Part shown: one piece after another, positions 25,992 to 34,375 of the stretch
Position numbering within the stretch: the first letter of the stretch is position 1
Layout of the letters: the number at the start of each line of letters is the position of its first letter
Source of the DNA: Hyphococcus sp.
GTDB lineage: Bacteria; Pseudomonadota; Alphaproteobacteria; Caulobacterales; Parvularculaceae
Assembly: GCA_028289605.1 (NCBI GenBank)
Contig: JANQON010000003.1
Span: 248,001 to 312,000, forward strand
DNA: 64,000 nt
Direction: 5' to 3'
Position numbers and translations under genes: made by a program
The notes under the pieces: generated by a model
Seen by the model: the letters and a program-made list of their open reading frames with translations, nothing else
The model's database searches: none
What the model was told of the DNA's origin: nothing

Positions 25992-26378
25992 ATGCGCATA
26001 CCGGAAGGCTTCGCGCGGGTAACGCCCTATATCTTTGCGGACAATGCTAGTCAGTACATGGATCATCTCATCGCCGCCCTAGGCGGCGAAGACGGCGGAC
26101 GCACCATGCGTGAGGAAGCGCTCGCCAACGGCATCGTCCGGTTCGGCGGCGCATCGGTGATGATCAGCGAGGCTGGCCGCGGCTTTCCGCCGTCCCGACT
26201 CTCTTTGTATTTCTATGTCGACGACGCGGACGCGGCGATGGCGCGCGCGCTCGGCGCCGGCATGGAAAAGATCATGGACCCGATGGACATGGACTACGGC
26301 GACAGACAGGGCGGCGTGCGCGACAGCGCGGGCAACATCTGGTGGATTTCCGAGCGCCTGACCGACGCGCCCTATTAG
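25992..26378 (+). CDS. VOC family protein (PhnB/glyoxalase-like)
   Basis: 128 residues starting MRIPEGFARVTPYIFADNAS after GGAGGAAGG. It has the PhnB-type glyoxalase pattern: FADNASQYMDHLIAALGGED, then FYVDDADAAMARALGAG and DSAGNIWWISERL. The usual first metal ligand (His) is not evident, as in many PhnB-like proteins. It forms the end of the small VOC/YCII cluster. Reaction unknown. Confidence 0.82.
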   Translation: MRIPEGFARVTPYIFADNASQYMDHLIAALGGEDGGRTMREEALANGIVRFGGASVMISEAGRGFPPSRLSLYFYVDDADAAMARALGAGMEKIMDPMDMDYGDRQGGVRDSAGNIWWISERLTDAPY

Positions 26379-26402
26379 CGAGCGGGAGCGAGGCGAGGGG
26401 AG

Positions 26403-26492
26403 CTATTTCCCCATGGACCTGAGGGTCGTCCAGATGCTCCACAAGACGAAGACGCCGAGAAGCAGAAACAATGTAAACATCAAGAATGTCAT
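26403..26492 (-). CDS. putative 29-residue single-helix membrane microprotein
   Basis: Reading the minus strand from ATG at 26492 gives 29 codons and a stop at 26403. The product has a hydrophobic N-terminal helix (MTFLMFTLFLLLGVFVLWSI) and a short basic tail ending in Lys. Nothing else occupies this gap, and the composition is what is expected of a small membrane protein. There is no strong ribosome binding site, so the call is tentative. Confidence 0.35.
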   Translation of the reverse strand: MTFLMFTLFLLLGVFVLWSIWTTLRSMGK

Positions 26493-26560
26493 GGCTCAGA
26501 TATGGTGATGAGGAGGCCTCGCGCCAAGAGAAAAAAGACGCACTGAGTTCGCTTTTTCGG

Positions 26561-26608
26561 TTGACACAAAACCGTCACGCATATACAAAGTATATACATT
26601 GTATATGC
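26561..26608 (+). promoter_or_regulatory. consensus promoter overlapping a 30-base RHH-type operator
   Basis: TTGACA at 26561-26566 is a perfect -35 box, with a weak -10 (TACAAA, 26584-26589) 17 bases on. The 30 bases at 26579-26608 are a perfect inverted repeat: left arm GCATATACAA, centre AGTATATACA, right arm TTGTATATGC. The half-site TATATAC-like unit recurs at 11-base spacing, one helical turn, as expected for stacked ribbon-helix-helix dimers. The gene that follows encodes such a protein, so autoregulation is likely. Confidence 0.7.
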
Positions 26609-26623
26609 GTTTGTGCTTGAGCC

Positions 26624-26818
26624 GTGGCGGATAAGAAAGAGAACAAGAAAAACAAGAAGAAGGACCGTCAGCTCATCATCCGCGTCAGTGCGGAGGAGCG
26701 CGCCGCGTTCCTGGCTGCTTGCGAGAGCCGCGACACCAGCGCCGCGCAACAGATACGGCGGTTTATGCGCCGCTATGTCGAGACGCAGGGGTCGCCCGGC
26801 GGATCGAAAAGAACATAA
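26624..26818 (+). CDS. ribbon-helix-helix small DNA-binding protein
   Basis: 64 residues from a GTG start. A very basic tail (MADKKENKKNKKKDRQ) precedes the RHH pattern: strand LIIRVSAEE, helix RAAFLAACESRDTSAA, turn, helix QQIRRFMRRYVE. Such proteins are CopG/Arc-type repressors or antitoxins. No toxin gene accompanies it; downstream is a terminator at 26948. The upstream promoter is covered by a perfect 30-base palindrome, indicating self-repression. Function beyond that is unknown. Confidence 0.7.
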   Translation: MADKKENKKNKKKDRQLIIRVSAEERAAFLAACESRDTSAAQQIRRFMRRYVETQGSPGGSKRT

Positions 26819-26947
26819 GGCCCGATAAGAGGTCGATATCGCCCTTGAGGCGTCGCCGACGGCACATCTCCCCCAAGTCCGACGGTCGGCGCCGCGAAGG
26901 CGGGAAAGGGAGGCGGCGCAGATCTTTGATCTGTACGCCAACGACTT

Positions 26948-26985
26948 AAAAAACCCGTCAGGCGCTCGCGCCGGCGGGTTTTTTT
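26948..26985 (+). terminator. rho-independent terminator
   Basis: The A-run plus CCCG pairs with CGGG plus a T-run; an inner GGCG/CGCC helix closes on a CTCG loop. It lies 130 bases after the RHH gene and is symmetrical enough to work on both strands. Confidence 0.8.
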
Positions 26986-27009
26986 CTTGGGGGGGCTTTG
27001 CCCATTAAT

Positions 27010-27141
27010 CCGCTCACCCCGGCGAAGGCCGGGGTCTCATGGAACTTGCTCCGGAGTATGCTTGAGGAGGAACCGGCCCGACCGCGAAGCGGTCAGTCGA
27101 AAATTAGCGCGCCTTCGCGCGCGGGCGCCGGGGTGAGCGGA
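27010..27141. repeat. family A MITE/BIME-like repeat, full-length copy
   Basis: About 132 bases bounded by CCGCTCACCCCGGC and its inverse GCCGGGGTGAGCGG. Inside are the segments GGAACTTGCTCCGGAGTATG, CCCGACCGCGAAGCGGTCAG and GCGCGCCTTCGCGCGCGGGC. The copies at 55685-55814 and 63107-63234 have the same order of segments. Confidence 0.85.
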
Positions 27142-27169
27142 CCTCTAAAAATTTCGCGCCGCCCCCTCC

Positions 27170-28882
27170 TCACTCCCGTCGAAAAACAATCTCGCCGTCG
27201 ATCACGGTCATCACCGTCTCAACGGTCAGAATCTCATCTTCCGGAATGGTCATGATGTCTTTGGAAAAAACCGTAAAGTCGGCGCGCTTGCCGGGCTCGA
27301 TCGCGCCAAGCGAGTCTTCCGCGAAAGAGGCGTAAGCCGGCCAGGCGGTGAACATTTTCAGCGCCTCGGCGCGGGTGACGGCCTGGCCCGGGCGCCAGTC
27401 TTCCGTCTGCGTCCCGTCGAGGCCGCGCCGGGCGACGGCGGCGTAGAACTCAATGCGCGGATCGCCCCGCTCCACCGGCGCGTCGGAGCCGCCGGCGATG
27501 ATCGCGCCCGCGTCGATCAGCGAGCGCCAGGGATAGGCGCCGTCCAGACGATCCGGGCCCAGACGCGCCGGGGCAAAGAAGAGATCGCCGATGGCGTGGC
27601 TCGGCTGCATCGACGGGATTACGCCGAGTTCGGCGAAGCGGGGGATATCCTCCACATGCAGGATCTGGGTGTGTTCGTCCCGCCAGCGCGCATCTTCCGC
27701 CAAATCCGGATGGGCCGCGAAAGCTTCGGCGGTCCAGTCGAGCTGCAGCCGGTTGGCCCTGTCGCCGATGGCGTGGGTGTTGACCTGGACGCCGGCTTTG
27801 AGCGCGCGTTCGAACAGCGCCAGCGCCTTGTCCTTTTCCATCAGCAAAAGGCCGCGCGTCGCCGGCTGATCGCTGTAGGGCGCGGTGAGGAGCGCCCCGC
27901 GGGAACCGAGCGCGCCGTCCATATAGAGCTTCATGGCGCGGGTGACGATCTTGCCGTTGCGGGTTTCGCGGAAGCCGCCGGTCTCCAACGCCTCAAGGCC
28001 CGACTGATCGACGGAGTTATAGACGCGCAATGTCAGCGAGCCGTCTCCCGACGCCGCCTCCATCAGGTCGAGATTGGCCGGATCGACCGACATATTGTGC
28101 ACGCCCGTCCATCCGTATGCGGTGTATACATCGGACGCCTTGGCGTAGGCTTCGCGCTTGGCTTCTTCGCCGGGGGCGCTGATGAGCGCCAACACCGGAT
28201 TGGCGGCGTTGTCGATCAAGAGCCCGGTGGCGCGGCCCGCCGCGTCCCGTTCGATGCGTCCGCCGTCGGGATCCGGCGTATCGGCGTCGATGCCGGCTGC
28301 AGCGAGGGCGGCGGAATTGGCGACGACGGCGTGGCCGTCGGCGCGCTCCAGGACCACCGGGTTGTCCGGCGAGATCGGGTCAAGATCGTCGCGGGTGGGC
28401 ATGCGCCCCTCCGGCCAGCCGGTTTCTATCCAGCCGCGCCCGTACAGCGGCGCGCCTTCCTCCGTATCCTGAAGAGCTGCGCCGACCACGGATGTCAGCT
28501 CGGCGATGGAGCCGGTTCCCTCGAGGTTCAGCATCAACTCGCGCATGCCGACGCCGAGAAGGTGGACATGGGCGTCAGTGAACCCCGGATACATCGCCGC
28601 CCCGTCCAGTTCGACGAGTGTTGCGTCTTCGCCCGCGCTGTCCAAAACGAGGTCGCGCGAGCCCGTCGCCAGGATTACCCCGTCCGCAACGGCGACGGCC
28701 TCGACCGTCGGCGTCTCGTCAAGGCCGGTGTAAATCGGCCCGCCCGTGAAGATGGTCACAGCGCTGGTCGTCTCCGTTGGGGAGGGCGCCGCGTCGGGCG
28801 TCTCCGCTTCAGGGGACTGGCCGCAGGCGGCGGCGAGGAAGAAAAGCGCGCCGAAGGCGGCGCCGCGCAGGGAAAGCAGCAT
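27170..28882 (-). CDS. amidohydrolase family 3 lipoprotein (YtcJ-like)
   Basis: 570 residues. The N-terminus is a lipoprotein signal with lipobox LAAAC, followed by a Pro/Thr/Ala-rich linker. The YtcJ-like amidohydrolase domain begins near residue 44 (IFTGGPIYTG). Metal-site motifs are PGFTDAHVHLLGVGM, VNTHAIGDRANRLQLDWTAE, DEHTQILHVEDIPRFAELGV and AGGSDAPVERGDPRIEFYAA. Members hydrolyse amides of varied substrates, so the specific reaction cannot be named. It probably acts in the periplasm. A repeat element follows its stop within 30 bases. Confidence 0.88.
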   Translation of the reverse strand: MLLSLRGAAFGALFFLAAACGQSPEAETPDAAPSPTETTSAVTIFTGGPIYTGLDETPTVEAVAVADGVILATGSRDLVLDSAGEDATLVELDGAAMYPGFTDAHVHLLGVGMRELMLNLEGTGSIAELTSVVGAALQDTEEGAPLYGRGWIETGWPEGRMPTRDDLDPISPDNPVVLERADGHAVVANSAALAAAGIDADTPDPDGGRIERDAAGRATGLLIDNAANPVLALISAPGEEAKREAYAKASDVYTAYGWTGVHNMSVDPANLDLMEAASGDGSLTLRVYNSVDQSGLEALETGGFRETRNGKIVTRAMKLYMDGALGSRGALLTAPYSDQPATRGLLLMEKDKALALFERALKAGVQVNTHAIGDRANRLQLDWTAEAFAAHPDLAEDARWRDEHTQILHVEDIPRFAELGVIPSMQPSHAIGDLFFAPARLGPDRLDGAYPWRSLIDAGAIIAGGSDAPVERGDPRIEFYAAVARRGLDGTQTEDWRPGQAVTRAEALKMFTAWPAYASFAEDSLGAIEPGKRADFTVFSKDIMTIPEDEILTVETVMTVIDGEIVFRRE

Positions 28883-29107
28883 GAGACGGGTCCTGTCTGG
28901 CTTGAGGCGAGGCTTAGCGCGCTGCGGGCGGCAAGGCCAGACGGGAGTGGGAGGACAGAGGCGCCCGTTAGAAAATTCGTCCAGGTGCGAACGTTGGTTT
29001 TGTCCTGATGAAGTGAATTAGAAGACTCAATTGCAATATGACTGTGTTGTGCAGACAATGACGCGAAATTCGTATCGAGACTATTCCACGAAAGTGAATG
29101 CAAGGCT

Positions 29108-29515
29108 GTGACCCTGGAGTACCGGAAGCACATATCGCGCGCATCAATGCAGGAGGAGCCCAACACTCTATTCGTCTTCGGCGATAATCTGCATAGACGC
29201 GGGCGCGGAGGACAGGCCAGGGAGATGCGCGGCGAACCGAATGCGGTTGGCATTCCAACGAAGCGCGCGCCCTCGAACAGAAGCGATGCATTTTTCTCAG
29301 ACGAGGATTTCGATGAAGCCAAGAAAGAAATCGACGCTGCGTTCGACAAACTCATCGATCATTTAAATTCTGGTGGCAGAGTTGTGTGGCCGGAAGATGG
29401 TATCGGCACAGGATTGGCGGATCTGCAGAACCGGGCTCCGAAAATCTGGGGGTATCTTGAGCAGCGTCGTCAAAGCATCGCTGCGGTTGCAGAGAAGAAA
29501 AGCGCGGATTTATGA
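29108..29515 (+). CDS. conserved protein with FGDN/GGQA/GIPTK motifs (DUF7831-like)
   Basis: 135 residues from a GTG start; an ATG at 29147 would remove the conserved YRKHISRA stretch, so the GTG is preferred. The motif order TLFVFGDNLHRRGRGGQA, MRGEPNAVGIPTKRAPS and a WPEDGIGTGLADLQNRAP end is that of a small family often found in phages and genomes, of unknown biochemistry; a nucleotide- or ADP-ribose-type binding function is only a guess from the glycine-rich loops. It lies immediately upstream of a tRNA-Pro gene on the other strand. It could be part of an integrated remnant, but no integrase is seen. Confidence 0.75.
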   Translation: MTLEYRKHISRASMQEEPNTLFVFGDNLHRRGRGGQAREMRGEPNAVGIPTKRAPSNRSDAFFSDEDFDEAKKEIDAAFDKLIDHLNSGGRVVWPEDGIGTGLADLQNRAPKIWGYLEQRRQSIAAVAEKKSADL

Positions 29516-29599
29516 CGAGCACGCGTTTGAGCAGCGCATTTGCAAAATGGCGCAGCCCAACTGCGGGGCAGTTCCTTTTTCGCACGTTTTATAAACAAA

Positions 29600-29676
29600 T
29601 GGTCGGAGTGGGGTGATTCGAACACCCGGCCCCTGCCTCCCGAAGACAGTGCTCTACCAGGCTGAGCTACACTCCG
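29600..29676 (-). tRNA. tRNA-Pro (anticodon CGG)
   Basis: 77 bases including CCA. The acceptor stem CGGAGTG/CACTCCG is perfect. The anticodon stem CTGTC/GGCAG encloses the loop TTCGGGA (anticodon CGG, reading CCG). The T arm GGGTGTTCGAATCACCC is intact. Confidence 0.95.
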
Positions 29677-29981
29677 ACTAAGGCGCGGCGGGCTGATGTC
29701 CCGCCGCTTGGCGCCGGCCCGGAAAATCGGGCCGGCCCTCGCTCAAGGGCGCTCCCTATAGCGGCGCGGGGGCGCCGGCGCAATGGCGATTTCGCGCCTG
29801 CGTAAGAACGGCCCCCCGCCGGCCCTTCGCGGGCGCGAGATTTTCCGCCGGCGGGCATTGCGCGCCGGGCGCGAAAGCGCTATCTCCCGCGCTCCCGGCG
29901 GCCGGAAACAGCGCGCCCGCGTCTCGTTTTCGACCCTTTGCGGACGCTGCTGACGCGCCCGCGACGCCGGTCCCATGATGC
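29677..29981. other. intergenic region between two divergent tRNA genes
   Basis: About 305 bases, very GC-rich, with several short hairpin-forming stretches around GGCCGGC and GCCGGCGGG. No gene is supported. It should contain the promoters of both tRNA genes, but none is clear. Confidence 0.5.
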
Positions 29982-30056
29982 TGGGGCGTCGCCAAGTGGT
30001 AAGGCATCGGTTTTTGGTACCGACATTCCCAGGTTCGAATCCTGGCGCCCCAGCCA
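29982..30056 (+). tRNA. tRNA-Gln (anticodon TTG)
   Basis: 75 bases including CCA. The acceptor TGGGGCG/CGCCCCA pairs fully. The anticodon stem TCGGT/ACCGA encloses TTTTGGT (anticodon TTG). The T arm CCAGGTTCGAATCCTGG is intact. Confidence 0.95.
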
Positions 30057-30708
30057 AGCTCATCCAGCCAAACCCGTCCAGCAAAGGTCTTCCAGCCAGG
30101 CCCGTTCATCCCGGTCCGGCCCGCGCCGCGCCGGCTACACCGGCCGGTTTTTTGCATGCCGGCTCTCCCCAAATCGCCGGCGCCGCGGCGCAACTTCGTC
30201 GTTGCCAGCCGCCGATAGTGTTGTTACAAACTAACTCCTGTAGGGGAAAACAAAGCCGTTTGGGATCGGCGGCTGAACGGGGTGGTCGTCACGCGTGTTA
30301 TGATCGTTGCAAATACGGGTTGTATGCGCGGCCAAGGGCGTCGCTCACAATTTGTTACGACACGGTCGTTCAGGGCGAAGAACAAGGGTGGTCTCTTAAC
30401 CATAAATGCGGAGCGCATCGAGCGCGTATTTGACTTCTCGGCGAAAACCGATGTTGAATAACAATAGGTATTCGCGGGTTCGCCGGGTGTAACAGTAAGG
30501 GGCGTCGCCATTCGCAAGACGGCGCGCGCGAACAGGGGATGGAAACAGGGTGAAGAAAACGATCTCGGTTTTCGCAATAACAGTTCAATCGATTTTCGAG
30601 CGCGCACGCGTTCGACTTGGCGCCGACTATTCTGCAGTCGACTGGCGCACATCCGTCGGCGGTAGCGCCGTTCCAATCAGCCGTAACAGACCGGTAGGTG
30701 AGGCAATT
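30057..30708. other. intergenic region upstream of the TonB operon
   Basis: About 650 bases with no supportable gene. Frames reading into the DUF3450 gene exist from 30550 but are not signal-like and lack a good ribosome binding site. An AT-rich patch with TTGAATAACAATAGGTATTC (30453-30472) is a possible regulatory site. It is not a clear Fur box. The operon promoter should lie in this region. Confidence 0.5.
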
Positions 30709-31470
30709 ATGAATAAAACAGCGATTTTGGGTTCAGCGGCGGCGATGCTTGCCGTGCTCGGCGCGCCCGCCCAGGCGCAGTTCTCGCAGGCGCTCGATAC
30801 GAGCGAGCAAACGGCGAGGGACACCGCAGCGTCGCAAGGGCGCATCGATCAGCTCGATGATCAGACCGCGGCGCTTCTCAATGACTATCGCGCCAACCTG
30901 AAGCAGCTTGAAGCCGCGCGCCGGTATAATGAATCGCTTCGCCGCAACATTGAGGCGCAGGAATCGGAAATCACGCGCCTGCGCGAAGACATCGATAATG
31001 TCGAAGGTCTGCAGCGCGCCACGCAGCCGCTGATGGAAGACATGGTCGCCCGCTTTGGCCAGCTGGTGGACGCCGACCTGCCGTTTGAGGTTGAAGACCG
31101 CGCCCAGCGCGCCGCGCGCCTGTCGGCTGTCCTCGATAATCCGTCGATGTCGGCGGCGCAGCGATATCGCCTCATCGTCGAGGCCTATCAGATCGAAAAT
31201 GAATACGGCCGCACCATCGGCGCCTATGAAGGCACCATCGGCTCCGGCGAGGAAGCGCTCACCGGCGAATTTCTCCGTGTGGGTCGGATCGCGCTGATCT
31301 TTAAGACGCCGGACGATTCGGTGCTGCGCATTTACGATAAGTCCGCGGGCGACTTCATCAATCTCGATCGCAGCTATCTGCAGGACGTCAAATTCGGCCT
31401 GCGCATGGCGAAAGAACAAACCGCGCCGGACGTTTTCTTCGTTCCGGTCAAGCCGCCGGCCGCGCAGTAA
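30709..31470 (+). CDS. DUF3450 family periplasmic coiled-coil protein
   Basis: 253 residues from MNKTAILGSAAAMLAVLGAP, a signal peptide start preceded by GGTGAGG; the frame upstream is ignored. Residues 25-130 form a coiled coil (RIDQLDDQTAALLNDYRANL, NIEAQESEITRLREDIDN), followed by a small globular part with RVGRIALIFKTPDDSVLRIY. DUF3450 genes are found at the head of TonB/ExbB/ExbD operons of the Vibrio TonB2/TtpC type, which suggests an accessory role in the periplasm. First gene of a seven-gene operon. Confidence 0.88.
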   Translation: MNKTAILGSAAAMLAVLGAPAQAQFSQALDTSEQTARDTAASQGRIDQLDDQTAALLNDYRANLKQLEAARRYNESLRRNIEAQESEITRLREDIDNVEGLQRATQPLMEDMVARFGQLVDADLPFEVEDRAQRAARLSAVLDNPSMSAAQRYRLIVEAYQIENEYGRTIGAYEGTIGSGEEALTGEFLRVGRIALIFKTPDDSVLRIYDKSAGDFINLDRSYLQDVKFGLRMAKEQTAPDVFFVPVKPPAAQ

Positions 31471-31499
31471 CGGTCATCTGAGATAAAGGGATATCGGTC

Positions 31500-32879
31500 A
31501 TGAAAATCTTGAAACTTGCGAGCCTGTCTCTGATCGCCGGCGCGGCGGCCATGGGGGCGGCGTTTAATGGGACAGGTCTTGTTTCCGGCGCCTATGCGCA
31601 GGAAACGGTCACGCTGAACCAGGTGCTCGATGCGATTCGCCGCGAGCGCACCGAGGTGAGCGCGGAGAACCGCGAGCGCGAGCAGCGTTTTCTGGCGCAG
31701 CGCAATCAGCAACAGGCTGAACTGACGCGGGTGCGCAATCAGGTTATCGCCGCGGAAGCGGAATCGACCCGCCTTGAAGGGGTGATGGAAACCAATCAGG
31801 GGACGATCGACGAGCTTGACGCCGAACTTGCGTCCAAGCAGGGCGAATTCCAGGAACTCTTCGGCGCCGCCCGTTCGGCTGCGGCCGATCTGAACGCTCA
31901 GGTTGAGCGCTCGCTGATCTCGACCCAGTATCCGGGCCGCGGCGAAACGCTGACCGAACTGGCGCAAACGGAAAAGCTTCCCAGCGAAGACCAGCTTCGC
32001 GATCTTTGGGACGTCATGGTGCAACAGATCGCCGAGCAGGGCGACGTCGACTCCTATAACGCACAGGTGGTCCTGGCCAACGGCGAGGCGTCTGAGGCCC
32101 AGGTGACGCGCATCGGTCCGTTCGTCGCCTTTTCCGACGGCAAGTATCTCACCTATGACGCCGGCAACCTCAAATTTCTCGCGCGCCAGCCTCCGGGCGA
32201 TGTGACGGCGGCGGCGAGTCGCGTCGCCAACGCTTCCGGCGACGGCTTTGTGCGCGGCGCGATCGACCCGTCTCTGGGGACGCTGCTCGGCCTGATCGTT
32301 GAGAGCCCGACCATTACGGAGCGCATCGACCAGGGTCGCTTCATCGGTAAGGTGATTATCGGCGCAGCGCTTTTCGGCATTCTCTTGGGCGTCTACAAAT
32401 GGGTCACCTTGACCATGACCGCCGGCGCCGTGCGCGGACAGGTTCGCCGCAAGAAGCCGTCCAAGTCGAACCCGCTCGGCCGCGTCATGCTGGCGTATGA
32501 AAATACTCAGTCCAATGACGTTGAGACCGTCGCCCTGAAACTGGACGACGCTATCCTGAAAGAAGTGCCGAAGCTTGAATCCGGCCTCAATCTGATCAAG
32601 GTGCTCGCCGCCACGGCGCCGCTCCTTGGTCTGCTCGGTACGGTGATCGGCATGATCAACACCTTCCAGGCGATCACGCTGTTCGGCACCGGCGACCCGC
32701 AGATCATGGCAGGCGGCATCTCCGAGGCCCTCGTCACCACGGTGCTCGGCCTGATCGCGGCGATCCCGCTTCTGTTGCTCCACGCATTCGCGTCGGGCGC
32801 ATCCAAGCGCGTCAGCCAGATTCTGGAAGAGCAAGCCGCCGGCATCATCGCCGAGCATGCAGAAAGCGGCCGGGCTTAG
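31500..32879 (+). CDS. long ExbB/TolQ/MotA-type proton channel protein (TtpC-like)
   Basis: 459 residues. An N-terminal signal peptide is followed by a periplasmic coiled coil (residues 40-130, LNQVLDAIRRERTEVSAENR) and a soluble domain. The MotA/TolQ/ExbB core starts near residue 280: IIGAALFGILLGVYKWV, then ATAPLLGLLGTVIGMINTFQ and GGISEALVTTVLGLIAAIPL. The extra periplasmic N-terminal half, about 280 residues, is characteristic of TtpC-type proteins that assist TonB2 systems. It forms a proton-driven channel with the ExbD subunits. It starts 29 bases after the DUF3450 gene. Confidence 0.92.
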   Translation: MKILKLASLSLIAGAAAMGAAFNGTGLVSGAYAQETVTLNQVLDAIRRERTEVSAENREREQRFLAQRNQQQAELTRVRNQVIAAEAESTRLEGVMETNQGTIDELDAELASKQGEFQELFGAARSAAADLNAQVERSLISTQYPGRGETLTELAQTEKLPSEDQLRDLWDVMVQQIAEQGDVDSYNAQVVLANGEASEAQVTRIGPFVAFSDGKYLTYDAGNLKFLARQPPGDVTAAASRVANASGDGFVRGAIDPSLGTLLGLIVESPTITERIDQGRFIGKVIIGAALFGILLGVYKWVTLTMTAGAVRGQVRRKKPSKSNPLGRVMLAYENTQSNDVETVALKLDDAILKEVPKLESGLNLIKVLAATAPLLGLLGTVIGMINTFQAITLFGTGDPQIMAGGISEALVTTVLGLIAAIPLLLLHAFASGASKRVSQILEEQAAGIIAEHAESGRA

Positions 32880-32924
32880 GCGCCCGGTTCGCTTGGAACC
32901 CTTAGTGAAGGGAACAGGTCCGTT

Positions 32925-33464
32925 ATGGAGTTGTTAAACCCAGCCATCGCCTTCGATGCGATCCGCGATTTTCTCAACGCGGGCGGCCAGGTGCTTGTCG
33001 TCATCATGTTCACCACGTTTTTCATGTGGGCGCTGATCGTCGAGAGGCTGTTTTACTGGTCGAGCGCGCACAGCGGCGTCACCAAGCGCGCGCAGCGCGC
33101 CTGGAACGCCCGCAGCGATCACAAGTCGTGGTACGCGCATGCGATACGCGAGCGCCTCATCTCTGAGGCAATGCAGGAAGCCTCGCGCTTCAACAATATT
33201 ATCCGCGCCCTCGTCGCGGTAACGCCGCTCCTCGGCCTGTTGGGCACGGTGACCGGCATGGTCCAGGTCTTTGACGTCATGGCCGTGACGGGCTCGTCCA
33301 ACGCCCGGTTGATGGCGGCCGGGATCTCGAAAGCCACCATTCCGACCATGGCCGGTCTCGTCGCGTCCCTGTCGGGGCTGATCTTTATCAATGCGTTTGA
33401 TCGCAATGTGCAGAAAGCTCAGCATCGCATTTCAGACGATCTTCTGATTGGAGAAGACGTATGA
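32925..33464 (+). CDS. ExbB/TolQ-family proton channel protein
   Basis: 179 residues. Three transmembrane helices are visible: VLVVIMFTTFFMWALIVERL, AVTPLLGLLGTVTGMVQVFD and TMAGLVASLSGLIFINAF. This is the compact ExbB form that lacks the periplasmic extension. It should form the proton channel with the ExbD encoded directly after it, with which it overlaps by 4 bases. The long ExbB upstream is a second, distinct channel subunit, so the operon may assemble two ExbB/ExbD sets. Confidence 0.92.
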   Translation: MELLNPAIAFDAIRDFLNAGGQVLVVIMFTTFFMWALIVERLFYWSSAHSGVTKRAQRAWNARSDHKSWYAHAIRERLISEAMQEASRFNNIIRALVAVTPLLGLLGTVTGMVQVFDVMAVTGSSNARLMAAGISKATIPTMAGLVASLSGLIFINAFDRNVQKAQHRISDDLLIGEDV

Positions 33465-33877
33465 GGAAACGCGCCACACACCAGGACGGCGGCGCCGACG
33501 TCAACATCACGCCGCTGCTCGATATCGTCTTCATCCTGCTGATCTTCTTTATCGTGACGGCGACGTTCCTTCGCGAGGAAGGCATCGACGTCAACACGCC
33601 GCAGGATTCCGAAGACGAGCCTGATTCCCGTCCGCCGCCGGCCCTGCTGCTGGCGATCCAGGAGGACGGCTTCGTGCGGGTGAACAATCTGCGCGTGATT
33701 GATCCGGGATCGGTGACGCCGACGGTGCAGGAGTTCATCGCTCGCGAGCCCCGGGGCGTTGTGTTGGTCAGCGCTGCGCCGGAATCAGAATCCGGAGTCG
33801 CCGTAGAGGTGATGGACCAGGCGGCCGACGGCTGCCGCCGCGCCTGTCCGGTGACGCTGGCGCTGCAGGAAGAATAA
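33461..33877 (+). CDS. ExbD/TolR-family protein 1
   Basis: 138 residues. The single transmembrane helix DIVFILLIFFIVTATFL starts with conserved Asp21. The periplasmic part includes LLAIQEDGFVRVNNLRVIDP. Translation is coupled to the preceding exbB by a 4-base overlap. It is strikingly similar to the orphan ExbD at 19803-20282, which suggests gene duplication. It is expected to couple proton flow to TonB. Confidence 0.92.
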   Translation: MRKRATHQDGGADVNITPLLDIVFILLIFFIVTATFLREEGIDVNTPQDSEDEPDSRPPPALLLAIQEDGFVRVNNLRVIDPGSVTPTVQEFIAREPRGVVLVSAAPESESGVAVEVMDQAADGCRRACPVTLALQEE

Positions 33878-33956
33878 CCGCGGCCGGGCCGGCTTCGCGC
33901 CGGCCCGACCCCGGAACATGCTTGATTGACGTTAACAGTTTGTAGGCGGAACAATA

Positions 33957-34364
33957 ATGGCGAGACGCAATTCATTCCAGCAGGCGGCGGACGAAGAAGA
34001 CGTCAACGTCACGCCGCTTCTCGATATCGTGTTCATTATGCTGATCTTCTTCATCGTGACGTCGACATTCGTCAAAGAGCCCGGCGTTGAAGTCATGCGG
34101 CCCGAAGCGGTCACCGCCGAAGAGCGGCGACTGGCCTCGATCATTGTCGCGATTTCAAGCGAGGACGAAATCTGGATCAACAAGGAACAAGTCGAGCTTC
34201 AGGAAGTTCGGGCCGTCGTCGAGCAGCTTCGCCGCGAGAACCCGAAAGGGACGGCGGTTGTTCAGGCGGACGCCGAGTCGAAATCCCGGCTACTTGTTGA
34301 AGTCGTCAATCAGATACGCGCGACCGGCGTGACCGACGTCGCCGTGTCGACCGAAGACGCATAG
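33957..34364 (+). CDS. ExbD/TolR-family protein 2
   Basis: 135 residues. It has helix DIVFIMLIFFIVTSTFV with Asp23 and a periplasmic ExbD domain (IIVAISSEDEIWINKEQVEL). It is the more divergent of the two ExbD proteins in the operon and lies 79 bases after the first, with a GGAACAATA leader. It may pair with the long ExbB. Confidence 0.92.
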   Translation: MARRNSFQQAADEEDVNVTPLLDIVFIMLIFFIVTSTFVKEPGVEVMRPEAVTAEERRLASIIVAISSEDEIWINKEQVELQEVRAVVEQLRRENPKGTAVVQADAESKSRLLVEVVNQIRATGVTDVAVSTEDA

Positions 34365-34375
34365 GAGCAGCGGCC

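Noticed and set aside
27596-29008. A 470-codon plus-strand frame opposite the amidohydrolase gene
   Set aside because: It is antisense to a strongly supported gene and its translation is Arg/Gly-rich with no domain pattern, which is what high-GC shadow frames look like.
30453-30472. Fur box upstream of the TonB operon
   Set aside because: The AT-rich patch has partial symmetry only and does not match the GATAATGATAATCATTATC pattern well enough.
30550-30708. Upstream extension of the DUF3450 gene
   Set aside because: The extension is not signal-like; the internal ATG at 30709 has a good ribosome binding site and starts a clear signal peptide.
31374-32858. A 494-codon minus-strand frame in the TonB operon
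   Set aside because: It opposes the long ExbB gene, and the composition is that of a GC-rich shadow.
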